DNA of 64,000 bases, taken from contig NZ_LR812090.1 in the NCBI RefSeq assembly GCF_903772925.1, positions 2,810,333 through 2,874,332 of the forward strand, written 5' to 3'. Position numbers and translations under genes: made by a program. Below, in pieces: positions 8,895-18,142 of the stretch. The notes below the pieces were generated by a model. The model made no database searches. It worked only from the letters and a program-made list of their open reading frames with translations, and was not told the origin of the DNA. How positions within the stretch are numbered: the stretch's first letter is position 1; each line of letters begins with the position of its first letter. This stretch comes from Alteromonas macleodii (GTDB lineage: Bacteria > Pseudomonadota > Gammaproteobacteria > Enterobacterales > Alteromonadaceae).

Positions 8895-9028
8895 ACAAAA
8901 AAACAAAAACAACTTTTAATTTGTTCTCTTATCAATTAGGGCTATAAACAAAACGAAGTGAAGCAACCGCCACGTTTGCTGCCCATCGAGCCCGCGAGCG
9001 ACTTTATTAGATTGTTAGCGGACACCAG

Positions 9029-9292
9029 CTAGTAATGGTAACGACACGAGATAACCGTAATTGCGGTATCATCCACGGCATATACCAAACGGTTGGTGTC
9101 ATCTATTCTACGTGACCAGAAACCAGCAAGATTTTCTTTTAAAGGTTCAGGCTTTCCAATTCCATCAAATGGAGAGCGCTTAACATCGGTTATTAATTTA
9201 TTGATACGTTTCAAGGTTTTCTTGTCTTGGGATTGCCAATAAACGTAGCTATTCCAAGCTTCATCAGTCCATGACAACAACCTGTCACTCAT
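9029..9292 (-). CDS. yoeB: YoeB-family toxin (mRNA endonuclease)
   Basis: An 87-residue Txe/YoeB toxin, which by family cuts mRNA in the ribosomal A site. LLSWTDEAWNSYVYWQSQDKKTLKRINKLI, PFDGIGKPEPLKENLAGFWSRRI and the C-terminal VISCRYHY are signatures of YoeB; the terminal HY matches its catalytic end. The ATG at 9290-9292 is used in preference to a TTG one codon upstream. The gene overlaps the antitoxin gene by 8 bp, as expected for coupled expression with yefM upstream. Confidence 0.92.
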   Translation of the reverse strand: MSDRLLSWTDEAWNSYVYWQSQDKKTLKRINKLITDVKRSPFDGIGKPEPLKENLAGFWSRRIDDTNRLVYAVDDTAITVISCRYHY

Positions 9293-9539
9293 CAATAAGT
9301 TCTCGCTGTGCCGTTTTTGCCGCTTTAAACTGTGTAATCGAACGATTTAAGTGTTCAGCATTCGCTGGAGAACGAAGTAGATGAACGGTTTCCATAAGGC
9401 TGTTGTAGTAATCTAATGACATTACAACCGCATCTTCTGAGTCACGACGCGTGATTACTGTTGTATCTGCATCGTTGACTACATTGTCCAAAACGGCTTT
9501 TAATCCATTTCTTGCTTCTGTAAAAGAGACAATTCGCAT
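9285..9539 (-). CDS. yefM: YefM-family antitoxin
   Basis: An 84-residue Phd/YefM antitoxin that binds YoeB and represses the operon. The start MRIVSFTEARNGLKAVLDNV and VITRRDSEDAVVMSLDYYNSLMET are the conserved N-terminal dimerisation/DNA-binding core; the remaining acidic and basic tail is the toxin-binding part. Two TGTACA sequences upstream (9553-9558 and 9594-9599) match the known core of YefM operators. The module lies between the lipoprotein gene and fabB and looks like an independent accessory unit. Confidence 0.92.
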   Translation of the reverse strand: MRIVSFTEARNGLKAVLDNVVNDADTTVITRRDSEDAVVMSLDYYNSLMETVHLLRSPANAEHLNRSITQFKAAKTAQRELIDE

Positions 9540-9552
9540 TTTTCACCCCACT

Positions 9553-9599
9553 TGTACATTATATAGGACAAGTTTAGACTGCAAATGAGCACATGTACA
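9553..9599. promoter_or_regulatory. YefM-type operator: two TGTACA boxes
   Basis: TGTACA occurs at 9553-9558 and again at 9594-9599, upstream of the yefM ATG. TGTACA-cored palindromes are the recognised YefM binding element in E. coli. The 41-bp spacing between starts is wider than in the classic long/short palindrome pair, so the exact operator layout is uncertain. Confidence 0.55.
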
Positions 9600-9770
9600 G
9601 GATATTGTGCATTGCGGAGGCGTGATAGCTAAAAGCTTATTGCTGACACTTCATAGTAACGAATGTGGGACGTTTGCTTCACCTATAAAACTCTCGATTA
9701 CAATCACTCAAGCAACAACGTTGCTAAAGTGATTGTCATCAAAATGCAGGTTTAATTGAAAAACGGTAAT
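9600..9770. other. Intergenic segment between yefM promoter and fabB terminator
   Basis: Together with the operator and the fabB terminator this makes a 337-bp stretch without a gene. I see no coding frame or further signal in it. Confidence 0.4.
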
Positions 9771-9822
9771 AAAAAAGGGCGTTAACACAAACACTCAAGG
9801 TGTTCAGGTTTACGCCCTTTTT
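9771..9822 (-). terminator. Intrinsic terminator of fabB
   Basis: Stem AAAAAGGGCGT / ACGCCCTTTTT with an inner AACACTC...GGTGTT pairing. On the minus strand it is followed by a T6 run about 60 bp after the fabB stop. The A/T-rich flanks on both sides make it potentially bidirectional. Confidence 0.8.
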
Positions 9823-9876
9823 AGTTTAAAGCTTCTTAAAATGAAGCTAAAAATTTTCTGTACCTAGCTTCTTTGA

Positions 9877-11091
9877 CTAGCCATTATAACGCTGCATAAC
9901 TAACGTTGCGTTAGTGCCGCCGAAGCCAAAGCTATTTGACATCACTGTGTTTAGCGTTGCTTCACGTGCTTCAGTAACAATATCTAGCCCTTGTGCTGCA
10001 TCGTCCAGCGTGTCGATGTTAATTGATGGCGCGATAAAGTTATTTTCCATCATCAACAAGCTATAGATAGCTTCGTTTACACCCGCTGCACCTAGTGCGT
10101 GACCTGTCAGAGACTTTGTTGCACTAATAGGTACGCCGGCTTGGCCAAACACTTCTTGAATCGCCGCAAGTTCTTTTACATCACCTACAGGCGTTGATGT
10201 ACCGTGGGTATTCAAGTAATCGATTGGAGCATCGATATTTTGCATCGCCACCTTCATACAGCGAATTGCGCCTTCACCCGATGGTGCAACCATGTCGAAG
10301 CCATCTGATGTAGCACCGTAACCTACTACTTCACCGTAGATTTTTGCGCCGCGTGCTAGTGCGTGCTCAAGTTCTTCAACAACGACCATACCGCCGCCGC
10401 CTGAACTTACAAAGCCGTCGCGTGCCGCATCATAAGTACGTGATGCCACAGCTGGATTATCGTTATATTTGGAGCTTAGTGCGCCCATAGCGTCGAATTG
10501 GCTTGATAGTGACCAATGTAGTTCTTCGCCGCCACCGGCGAATACTACGTCTTGCTTACCAAGCTGAATAAGCTCTAGCGCATTACCAATACAGTGGGCG
10601 CTGGTTGCACACGCCGAGGCAATCGAATAGTTCGCGCCGCGAATTTTAAACGGTGTCGCTAGGCAAGCCGATACCGTAGATGCCATACAGCGAGGAACCA
10701 TGTATGGACCAACACGCTTAACGCCCTTTTCGCGAAGAATATCTGCAGAAAGTACTTGGTTTTCAGAAGACGCGCCACCTGAGCCTGCGATAATACCTGT
10801 GCGCTCGTTTGAAATGTCACTTTCTTCTAAACCAGAGTCTGCAATAGCTTGCTGCATTGCCACGTATGCGTAGCCCGCTGCATCGCCCATAAAACGCATA
10901 GCTTTACGGTCGATGTGCTCTTTTAAATCGATATCAATGTCGCCCCAAACTTGGCTGCGAAGGCCCATTTCGGCGAACTGTTCTGAAAATGTAATTCCAG
11001 ACTTACCCGCTTTTAGTGAAGCAAGTACGTCTTCTTTATTTACGCCGATGCTTGATACGATACCAAGACCGGTGATAACTGCTCTTCTCAT
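9877..11091 (-). CDS. fabB: 3-oxoacyl-ACP synthase I (beta-ketoacyl-ACP synthase I)
   Basis: Elongates acyl-ACP with malonyl-ACP and is needed for unsaturated fatty acid synthesis; cytoplasmic. At 404 aa it matches the E. coli FabB length. The thiolase-fold triad is visible: Cys161 ([11 protein letters not shown]), His296 ([11 protein letters not shown]) and His331 ([13 protein letters not shown]), with the C-terminal [11 protein letters not shown] loop. The text is closer to FabB than FabF ([24 protein letters not shown]). The ATG start is supported by a long upstream region of 294 bp. No fabA neighbour is present. A partial TGGTCTG near 11144 recalls a FadR half-site but is too weak to call. 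Confidence 0.95.
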   Translation of the reverse strand: MRRAVITGLGIVSSIGVNKEDVLASLKAGKSGITFSEQFAEMGLRSQVWGDIDIDLKEHIDRKAMRFMGDAAGYAYVAMQQAIADSGLEESDISNERTGIIAGSGGASSENQVLSADILREKGVKRVGPYMVPRCMASTVSACLATPFKIRGANYSIASACATSAHCIGNALELIQLGKQDVVFAGGGEELHWSLSSQFDAMGALSSKYNDNPAVASRTYDAARDGFVSSGGGGMVVVEELEHALARGAKIYGEVVGYGATSDGFDMVAPSGEGAIRCMKVAMQNIDAPIDYLNTHGTSTPVGDVKELAAIQEVFGQAGVPISATKSLTGHALGAAGVNEAIYSLLMMENNFIAPSINIDTLDDAAQGLDIVTEAREATLNTVMSNSFGFGGTNATLVMQRYNG

Positions 11092-11385
11092 AGTTTACCC
11101 TTTGCGTTGTTGCGGCTTATGGTAACGATTTTGAATGGTAAAGTGGTCTGCTCTGCCGATTGCCCCACTGGAATTAGTTAAACGTCAGCGTTGCAGCAAC
11201 TGCCTTAGTACCGTGCTTATGTTTACGAACAGGAGGTTTCCCAGTTCCTTTCTTTTATCGCTTTTACCGTCTGCGGCTACTTATTTTTTATTCTAATAAG
11301 TCCAATGTACCACGAATGCACAGGGTCATGACCAGTGTTAATTTATACCTTCACAAAACCTTCAAAATAGCTTTAGTGATTTCTT

Positions 11386-12951
11386 TTATTGACTAAATTG
11401 AGCTCTAAGTTTGTTCTTAAATATTTTACCCGTATCTTCTCTGGGCAGAGCATCGAGTATTTGTAACATTTTAGGCCACTTAAACCGCGCTAGCTTGCCA
11501 CCTAAATACCCGTGTAGCGTATCAATAGAAAGCGTATTGCCGGGTGAGCATTGAACAGCCACCACAACTTTTTCGCCATACTCAGCATCAGGCACACCGA
11601 ATACCGCACAGTCTGTAACCTCAGGCATTTCTATGATGACGCTCTCTATTTCAGCAGGAAATATATTGGCGCCACCTGAGATGATCATGTCTTTTTTTCT
11701 ATCGCAAATATATAAGTAACCATCTTTGTCCACATAACCCATATCGCCTAATGTCGTGAATTCACCAGCGTGTAAGTCACTCGAAGCGCCCGTAGTATTG
11801 GTATATTTGAATGGCGCGAACATGGAAAGGTGCGCATATATAACGCCAATGTCCCCTACTTCACACTCCTCTTTATTGTCGCTCAGTATTTTAATTGCGG
11901 CACCGGGAATGGGTTTACCCACAGAATTAGGCTTAGCTAAAGCCTCTTGAGATGAAATTAAGGTCATGAAGCCCAATTCACTAGCACCATAAGACTCATA
12001 GAAAATTGGCCCAAACCAGTTAATCATTGCTTCTTTCACGTCGCTTGGCAGTGCGGACCCAGTTGATAAGGCAAAACGCAAACTTGAAGTGTCGTATTTG
12101 CTTCTTATCGACTCGGGCAGTTTAAGTAGCCTCACCATCATGGTGGGAACAATATAGGCGTGAGTAAGTTTAAACCGCTCTATGTCTTGTAAAAAGCGTT
12201 CGGGGTCGAATTTAGGCTCAATGTATACATCAATATTACCCGCTGCTAAACAGCAGAGCGTAAGCGCATGTGGTGCGCTGTGATAAAGCGGTGCAGATAC
12301 GAAAAAGCGATCGCCTTCCGACAATTGCATTAACGCTTCAGAGAGTCCTTTGAATATTAAATAAGGGTCTGGCCGCGTTAAGTCTTCATCGCGCTTAATG
12401 CCTTTGGGTTTTCCTGTACTGCCCGACGTGTACGGAAACATGCCCTTAAAGCGTTTTGGCGTTTTACTGTGGCGCTTTGCGTTTGGGGCAGCTAATAGCG
12501 TATCAAGGCACTGATACTTTTCCCCATTTTTCGGCTCTGAGGCTAACAGTGAATTATCTATAAGGTGATAGCGCTCTAAAATGCTGTCCGGCGTTTTAAT
12601 CGTGTATATCACTGCCAAGGTGGGAACGAATGACAATGATTGGAGGTCATTCTCCCCCTTTAGTAAATCGCGATGCGCGAACAGCACTTTAGCACCGCAG
12701 TCGCCCAGAATAGGCACAAGTTCGACAATGGGGCTGTGCCAATTTAGCAGAACATAGCGCGAACCCACATATCGGCATGCCTCTACTATTTCGAATATAT
12801 CGACGTGATTTCGCATAAGAATAGCTACTACATCGTTATCGCACACACCTTGCTCAGCAAGTGCATGCGCGATGATACGTGCACGATCATCCATTTCGTC
12901 TCTTGTACGTTTGCAAATGCTTTGACCACATTGGTGAAACACGCCCGCCAT
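11386..12951 (-). CDS. AMP-dependent acyl-CoA synthetase/ligase
   Basis: An ANL-superfamily enzyme that activates a carboxylic acid as acyl-AMP, then as the CoA thioester. Motifs in order: P-loop YTSGSTGKPKG (about residue 175), YESYGASE (about 320), the FTTLGDMGY adenylate-binding stretch, hinge DRKKDMIISGG and the C-terminal lysine region REDTGKIFKNKLR. I start it at the ATG at 12951 (521 aa), because GGGAG lies 7 bases upstream; the open frame extends 16 codons further without a good site. The acid substrate cannot be read. It lies near fabB on the same strand but 294 bp away, so common transcription is doubtful. Confidence 0.88.
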   Translation of the reverse strand: MAGVFHQCGQSICKRTRDEMDDRARIIAHALAEQGVCDNDVVAILMRNHVDIFEIVEACRYVGSRYVLLNWHSPIVELVPILGDCGAKVLFAHRDLLKGENDLQSLSFVPTLAVIYTIKTPDSILERYHLIDNSLLASEPKNGEKYQCLDTLLAAPNAKRHSKTPKRFKGMFPYTSGSTGKPKGIKRDEDLTRPDPYLIFKGLSEALMQLSEGDRFFVSAPLYHSAPHALTLCCLAAGNIDVYIEPKFDPERFLQDIERFKLTHAYIVPTMMVRLLKLPESIRSKYDTSSLRFALSTGSALPSDVKEAMINWFGPIFYESYGASELGFMTLISSQEALAKPNSVGKPIPGAAIKILSDNKEECEVGDIGVIYAHLSMFAPFKYTNTTGASSDLHAGEFTTLGDMGYVDKDGYLYICDRKKDMIISGGANIFPAEIESVIIEMPEVTDCAVFGVPDAEYGEKVVVAVQCSPGNTLSIDTLHGYLGGKLARFKWPKMLQILDALPREDTGKIFKNKLRAQFSQ

Positions 12952-13174
12952 ATCTTCTCCCTGAACAATCTTCAATAGACTTAGCGCTAAATTTAACAAA
13001 TTATTTACAACAACAATTAAATAAACGTATTGTTTTTACTGATAGATTGTTATTTGCAGAAGCAATAAGAAAAGAAGAGTTTTAAGCAGGTACAAACTTT
13101 TGCGGAAAAACAAAAAGGTGACAGGTAGAATACGCGGCCAAACGTTCGAAATTTAGATAAAACTGAAGATTGCT

Positions 13175-14449
13175 GTGTTATTAAAAAAGCCAAGAACCAT
13201 TGCTCTACGCATTTTCCAAAGTGCAGTGCCCCGACTTTCTTTCGTGGTGGGTGCCTTTATCATTGCTTCTGCAGCGACTGTCTCAGCAGCAGCTGCGCCT
13301 ATCGTCCTTCCCGCGCTGCCAGAGCCTGTTTCAAACAATGCCGTAGCTTCTGTAACCATAGACGAAACACAATATGTATTTAGTTTTATGGGGCTGGGCA
13401 AAGACAAGACCCATAAAGACGTGCACAACCGTGCTTGGCAGCTTCCTATTGATAGCAAAGATAAACCTTTGCAATGGCAAGCCCTTACCCCAGTTCCATC
13501 CAGCCTTGCACTTAAAGGTCGGTTGGCTTCAGTAGCAGTGGGCGTTAATGACAGCATTTATATTTTTGGCGGTTACACGGTTGATGAAGAACACAATGAA
13601 ATTAGTACGCCAGATGTTTATAAATACGCTCCTGTAACAGGGGAATATACGCTATTAACGCCTATGCCTGTGCCTGTTGATGATGCAACTGCTTTAGTCT
13701 ACCAAGACCGTTACGTGTACTTAATTTCTGGCTGGCACAACGATGGGAACGTAAACCTTGTGCAGGTTTATGATACGCAAACCGACCAATGGCAACAAGC
13801 GAGCCCTTTTCTTGGCAACCCGGTATTCGGTCAAGCTGGAGGTATCGTTAATAACACTATAGTAATTTGTGACGGCGTATCAGTAACACCTCACAGCGAT
13901 AAACGCCGTAGCTTCGCTGCAGAAACTGCCTGCTTTAAAGGCGTAATTGATAAGAAAAACCCTTTAAAGATTGATTGGCGTACACTTGACCATCCAACAG
14001 GTACTGCGCGCTATCGCATGGCGGCAGCGGGCGATAAGGCCACCAATAAAATCTATTTTGTAGGCGGTTCAACTAACCCGTACAACTACAATGGCATCGG
14101 CTATAACGGCGAGCCTTCAACTGCAGATGACGCCATATGGACCTTTGATATTGCCGAAGGCACCTGGGTTATCTCAAAAACAGAAGCTGAAGCGCCTACA
14201 ATGGATCATCGCGGATTAATTAACGTTAACGGTTCTTGGGTTACTATTGGCGGTATGCTTGGCGCGCAGCTCGTGACCAGTAAAGTAACATCGCACTTTT
14301 CAACACCTGCAGAAGTGTCCTGTCCCTCTAAAAGCCAGGTTAGCTCTGGCGTTTCAAAACAAGCAACGGATGGGCGAGCTATTGAAGTAGTGAAAACTGC
14401 CTCCAATTCAAAGTGCCAACACAACAACGACATAAACGGAGAAAAATAA
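13175..14449 (+). CDS. Exported Kelch-repeat protein
   Basis: A 424-residue protein with an N-terminal hydrophobic export segment (about 20-42, ending AATVSAAAA) and a six-bladed Kelch-type propeller. Repeat signatures: SIYIFGGYT, YVYLISGWHN, KIYFVGGST and SWVTIGGML. It resembles the propeller fold of N-acetylneuraminate epimerases, but I see no reason to assign that activity. The tail from about residue 385 is Ser/Thr/Asn-rich with paired Cys. The start is GTG at 13175 after TGAAGAT. mnmC begins 3 bp after its stop, so the two are probably co-transcribed though functionally unlinked. Confidence 0.75.
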   Translation: MLLKKPRTIALRIFQSAVPRLSFVVGAFIIASAATVSAAAAPIVLPALPEPVSNNAVASVTIDETQYVFSFMGLGKDKTHKDVHNRAWQLPIDSKDKPLQWQALTPVPSSLALKGRLASVAVGVNDSIYIFGGYTVDEEHNEISTPDVYKYAPVTGEYTLLTPMPVPVDDATALVYQDRYVYLISGWHNDGNVNLVQVYDTQTDQWQQASPFLGNPVFGQAGGIVNNTIVICDGVSVTPHSDKRRSFAAETACFKGVIDKKNPLKIDWRTLDHPTGTARYRMAAAGDKATNKIYFVGGSTNPYNYNGIGYNGEPSTADDAIWTFDIAEGTWVISKTEAEAPTMDHRGLINVNGSWVTIGGMLGAQLVTSKVTSHFSTPAEVSCPSKSQVSSGVSKQATDGRAIEVVKTASNSKCQHNNDINGEK

Positions 14450-14452
14450 ACA

Positions 14453-16516
14453 GTGAAATCTAAGCATGCACAGGTTCATTTTAATGAGAGCGGTACGCCT
14501 GTCGCCGACCATTTTGACGACGTTTATTTTTCTAACGATAGCGGAATTGATGAAACCCAACACGTTTTTGTTGCAGGCAACGACCTTGCTGAGCGCTGGC
14601 AACAGTGGCGCAACCCAACTTTTGTCATTGCCGAAACAGGTTTTGGTACAGGGCTGAACTTTTTGGTCGCCATGCGCGCCTTCAACGAATTTAGAGCAGC
14701 GAACCCTGATCATCCGTTAAAGCGCCTGTATTTTATTACCACGGAAAAGTTTCCACTGCCTCAACAGGATATGCAGCGTGCACTAGAAGCTTTTCCTGCC
14801 CTCAAAGACGAAGCGCAAGCACTCGCTTCACTTTACCCCATGGGCCTTGAAGGTTGTCATCGCCTTCATTTTGATAACCATTCAACCACACTCGACTTAT
14901 GGATTGGTGATGTGCACGAGCTTTTGCCTCAATGGCATTCCCCTGTAAATGGCCTCATCGATGCCTGGTTTTTAGATGGTTTTGCACCTAGCAAAAACCC
15001 TGATATGTGGACAGATGCTCTGTTTAGCCAAATGGCTCGCTTGTCAAAAACCGGAACTACCTTTGGAACCTTTACCGCCGCAGGAATCGTAAAGCGTGGG
15101 CTAGCTGGAGTGGGTTTTACCATTAAAAAACGCAACGGTTTTGGCCGTAAGCGCGACATGCTGACCGGCGTTTTTAACCAAGACAATGAGAATGTGCAGC
15201 ATAAACTTCGTCTGCCTGCTGGCCCCTATTACAGGTACGTTAACGGCAGTTTAGATAAAACAAGTGAAGTCGCAGTAGTAGGCTCCGGCCTTGCAGCAGC
15301 TACGGCATGTCTGGCTTTAGTAAAACGCGGCATTAGCACTACTTTGTATTTTGATGGTGACACCCTTGCAAGCGGCGCGTCTGGCAACCCGCAAGGCGGC
15401 TTTTACCCGCAGCTTCATAGCGAAGCAAGTATTGCCAGCCGCATTCAGGCGCACAGTTTTTTGTATGCTAGACAAGCCTACGACCACACTATTGAACATG
15501 CAAAAACCTGTGGCCTAGCCGACGTTGCCCATGATTTCTGTGGCGTTATTCAACTAAGCTTTAACGACAAGGTAGCAGAGCGTCAAAATAAACTGGCAGC
15601 AGCCGACGTATGGCCTGAAGCTTTGATTAAGCCCGTAGACAGCAAAGAAGTGAGCGATATCGCTAACCTAGCTCTTCCCTACTCTGGCTTATACATTGGC
15701 CTCGGCGGATGGATTTCTCCTCCACAGCTAGTTACTGCCATGATTGAAGAAGCACTTCAAAGTGGCAAACTCACGCTGAAACCCAATCATACCTATATAT
15801 CTCATGAGGCAATTGAGACAACAAAGCAGCGGGTGCAGATTCGTTTTAACTTAGATAGCGCTGAGAGTGAAGAAGTTATTACTGCCGATCACCTTATCCT
15901 TGCCCTTGGAGCAGGTGCGGTAAACGCTAGCGATTTTGACAGCCTGTCCCTTCGCCCTGTTCGCGGACAGGTTGAAGCTATTCCAACCCAAATGCCAATT
16001 GAACAGCTTAACACTGTGTTGTGTCACAAAGGCTATATGACACCTGTATTCGAAGGTCGGCATGCGTTAGGTTCAACCTACGTCAAAAACGACTTAAGTA
16101 CCGATGTGAGAAGTGACGAAACTGAAATGAACCTCGCCACACACGAACAGGCGCTGGCAAACACCGACATCGTGCAAGCATTACAACATGACGGTAAAGC
16201 CAGAGCGGCTACGCGTTTAGGTTCACCCGACCACCAGCCTGTTGTCGGTGCACTACATAATTTTGACTCATTAAAAGAACACTACACTATGCTAGGCGTG
16301 GGCAAACCGTTAACCAGCGCGCCAGTGTTGCCAACCAGCGTAGTTTCCACCCTTACTTGCTTAGGGTCACGAGGGTTAACTACAGCGCCTTTAATGGCAG
16401 AAGTCTTGGTGAGCAGTCTATGTAATGAGCCGCTACCTTTAAGCAGTGATCTGCTTAATGCTGTAAACACAAGCCGCTTTATGACTCGCGAAGCGATTAG
16501 AAGTCAGGGTAAATAG
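14453..16516 (+). CDS. mnmC: Bifunctional tRNA 5-methylaminomethyl-2-thiouridine modification enzyme
   Basis: Carries out the last two steps of mnm5s2U34 synthesis on tRNA wobble uridines. The N-terminal MnmD methyltransferase domain (about 1-250) has the SAM-binding AETGFGTGLNF (60-70) and WFLDGFAPSKNPDMW. The C-terminal FAD oxidoreductase domain (about 270-670) has VAVVGSGLAAATACLAL and ASGNPQGGFYPQL. The length of 687 aa is close to the E. coli enzyme. The start is GTG at 14453 with GGAG about 11 bases upstream; no in-frame ATG fits better. Both catalytic halves appear intact. It follows the Kelch gene by 3 bp. Confidence 0.95.
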   Translation: MKSKHAQVHFNESGTPVADHFDDVYFSNDSGIDETQHVFVAGNDLAERWQQWRNPTFVIAETGFGTGLNFLVAMRAFNEFRAANPDHPLKRLYFITTEKFPLPQQDMQRALEAFPALKDEAQALASLYPMGLEGCHRLHFDNHSTTLDLWIGDVHELLPQWHSPVNGLIDAWFLDGFAPSKNPDMWTDALFSQMARLSKTGTTFGTFTAAGIVKRGLAGVGFTIKKRNGFGRKRDMLTGVFNQDNENVQHKLRLPAGPYYRYVNGSLDKTSEVAVVGSGLAAATACLALVKRGISTTLYFDGDTLASGASGNPQGGFYPQLHSEASIASRIQAHSFLYARQAYDHTIEHAKTCGLADVAHDFCGVIQLSFNDKVAERQNKLAAADVWPEALIKPVDSKEVSDIANLALPYSGLYIGLGGWISPPQLVTAMIEEALQSGKLTLKPNHTYISHEAIETTKQRVQIRFNLDSAESEEVITADHLILALGAGAVNASDFDSLSLRPVRGQVEAIPTQMPIEQLNTVLCHKGYMTPVFEGRHALGSTYVKNDLSTDVRSDETEMNLATHEQALANTDIVQALQHDGKARAATRLGSPDHQPVVGALHNFDSLKEHYTMLGVGKPLTSAPVLPTSVVSTLTCLGSRGLTTAPLMAEVLVSSLCNEPLPLSSDLLNAVNTSRFMTREAIRSQGK

Positions 16517-16631
16517 ACGGAGAGGCCTTTGTAAAAACTCTCCTGTGCAAGACACAAAAGATCGGATGTTTAGAGGTTTTAAAGCGAACATGAAACGAGT
16601 TCGCTTTGAAAAAACAGAGCGTAATGGAAGT

Positions 16632-16660
16632 AAATGGCTAGTTTACGCTAGCCATTTTAT
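16632..16660. terminator. Terminator between convergent mnmC and flgO-like gene
   Basis: A perfect 10-bp stem, AAATGGCTAG / CTAGCCATTT, with loop TTTACG is followed on the plus strand by TATTTAAAT. Its left half overlaps the final codons and stop of the minus-strand FlgO-like gene, so it can serve both directions. Confidence 0.7.
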
Positions 16661-17363
16661 TTAAATCCATCACGATAAACGCAGGAATGTATACGTTGGC
16701 GCTTGCCACCACTTGTTTATTTTCCAGCGACACGATACGGGCGTTTACGCGGACGCCTCTGTCATCTTCAATGATGGTGCCAGTTACAACATGGTCCATT
16801 TCAACCTGTTTAGCGAGTGCAGTACCATCTCGAGTAAGTACGAAATCGCCAATTGGCGTTACGGTAATGCCACCAGCAAGCTTAAAGTCGACAACCGCTA
16901 ACCCGAAGTCTTGCAGCTCAGCAATTAAATACTCTGAAAGCTGATTGCCTAACACGGTGCTGTCGCTCAACGACTGATTAAGCCTCACAAAGCTCGCCAC
17001 ACCCACCATATCTTGCTGCGTAAGACGGGTTGCATTGTCCATTAACTCCATCGCAAGTTGCGAGGCGTAATCATTTAAGCGCTTATGCGTTTGTGAAGGT
17101 GAATAGCCATGATGTAGTGGGTCTTTATAGCCAGGTTCGACTTCCACGTGCTGTTGATATTGTCTATCGCGAGAATCTGGTGTGTACTCCAGCCCTGAGC
17201 GGCTTGGTACAGGCACTGGCTCGGCGTGATGAGTAATTTCACCGTCTTCACCTAACCAAAATGAGCCAATAGACTCTGTGCTAGTGCACCCTGTCATACA
17301 TACACTCAGCAGCACGCCAACGGCTGCCCAACTGCTTGACACAAGCTTCTTTGTAAACACCAT
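16638..17363 (-). CDS. FlgO-like lipoprotein, copy 3 of 3
   Basis: A 241-residue predicted lipoprotein (VCMTGC lipobox, Cys26). The conserved FlgO-type core lies at about 90-235: an SQLAMELMDN helix, VGVASFV, LGNQLSEYLIAELQDFGLAVVDFK, DFVLTRD, DHVVTGTI, VRVNARIVSLENKQVVASANVYIP. FlgO proteins are outer-membrane lipoproteins tied to the flagellar H-ring/motility in Vibrio. It is the last of three tandem paralogues on the same strand, 10 bp from the next. No flagellar genes are in the window, so a flagellar role is only inferred. Confidence 0.75.
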   Translation of the reverse strand: MVFTKKLVSSSWAAVGVLLSVCMTGCTSTESIGSFWLGEDGEITHHAEPVPVPSRSGLEYTPDSRDRQYQQHVEVEPGYKDPLHHGYSPSQTHKRLNDYASQLAMELMDNATRLTQQDMVGVASFVRLNQSLSDSTVLGNQLSEYLIAELQDFGLAVVDFKLAGGITVTPIGDFVLTRDGTALAKQVEMDHVVTGTIIEDDRGVRVNARIVSLENKQVVASANVYIPAFIVMDLNKMASVN

Positions 17364-17373
17364 GCTGAAACTC

Positions 17374-18138
17374 CTAGCCGCGACTTAGCTTAACGCCATC
17401 GCGCATACCGTTTTGCTGGCTACCGTCACTTGGAATAAGTGCATCTACTACGTAGAACGGCACTAACATTTGCGCAGTTGCCACCACTGCGCGCGATTCC
17501 ATGCCCAAAATACGAGCGTTAACTAACACGCCACCTTGGTGCTTTGTCATCGTTCCCGTTAACACGTATTCAATAGGAAGGCTGCTGCTCAATTCCAAAT
17601 AGTCTCGGCTTAATACAAAATCGCCATCGTCAGTAATGCGAATATACTCGGTGGCTTTGAAGTCGATAACCGGCACGCGGAATTTATGCAGTTCATGAAC
17701 AAAAGATTCCGCCATCTGACGACCAAGCAAATCTGTTTTCTGCAAGTCAGTATCCAGTAGTGCGAAATGGGTTACACCAATAGGTGTTTTGTTATTCACA
17801 TATTCCATATTGGCAATTAAGTCTTGCGCCATGTTCTTCACATAGTCGCCAATATGCTTGGTTAGAGGTCGACCTTTATACGCGCCCTGTACGCTCGAAT
17901 ACAAAGGGGGTTGACCGATAGCGCCGTACGCGTCCATACCCTGAGGCTGAGTATCACTGGTATTTTCAACTGGCTTCGTAGGAGCGCGGTCGGCGGCAGT
18001 AATATCAATCACATTCATGGCCGGGCGCTGAGGCGCTTGTTCGGCGACCTCTTCTTCCCCCATCATCATAGAGCACCCGCTAACGCTTAGCAGTGAAGCA
18101 CAAAGCGAAAGCGCCGCGTATTGATTTCGTCTTTTCAT
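17374..18138 (-). CDS. FlgO-like lipoprotein, copy 2 of 3
   Basis: A 254-residue lipoprotein (LSVSGC lipobox, Cys22) with a proline/glutamine-rich linker up to about residue 95, then the same FlgO core: IGVTHFALLDTDLQKTDLLGRQMAESFVHEL, VPVIDFKATEYI, DFVLSRDY, IEYVLTGTM, GVLVNARILGMESRAVVATAQMLVP. It shares the DFVL-[ST]-RD and VNARI blocks with both neighbours, which marks tandem duplication followed by divergence. It lies 4 bp from the upstream copy and 10 bp from the downstream one: one operon. The ATG start at 18138 is preceded by GGTAAC. Confidence 0.75.
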   Translation of the reverse strand: MKRRNQYAALSLCASLLSVSGCSMMMGEEEVAEQAPQRPAMNVIDITAADRAPTKPVENTSDTQPQGMDAYGAIGQPPLYSSVQGAYKGRPLTKHIGDYVKNMAQDLIANMEYVNNKTPIGVTHFALLDTDLQKTDLLGRQMAESFVHELHKFRVPVIDFKATEYIRITDDGDFVLSRDYLELSSSLPIEYVLTGTMTKHQGGVLVNARILGMESRAVVATAQMLVPFYVVDALIPSDGSQQNGMRDGVKLSRG

Positions 18139-18142
18139 GGGG

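Noticed and set aside
8895-9028. Integron attC site around the toxin-antitoxin modules
   Set aside because: GTTAGCG before AGCGGACACC resembles but does not meet the attC core pattern, and no matching partner arm was found.
11092-11385. FadR/FabR operator upstream of fabB
   Set aside because: TGGTCTG at 11144-11150 matches only part of the FadR consensus, and no FabR-like palindrome could be found by eye.
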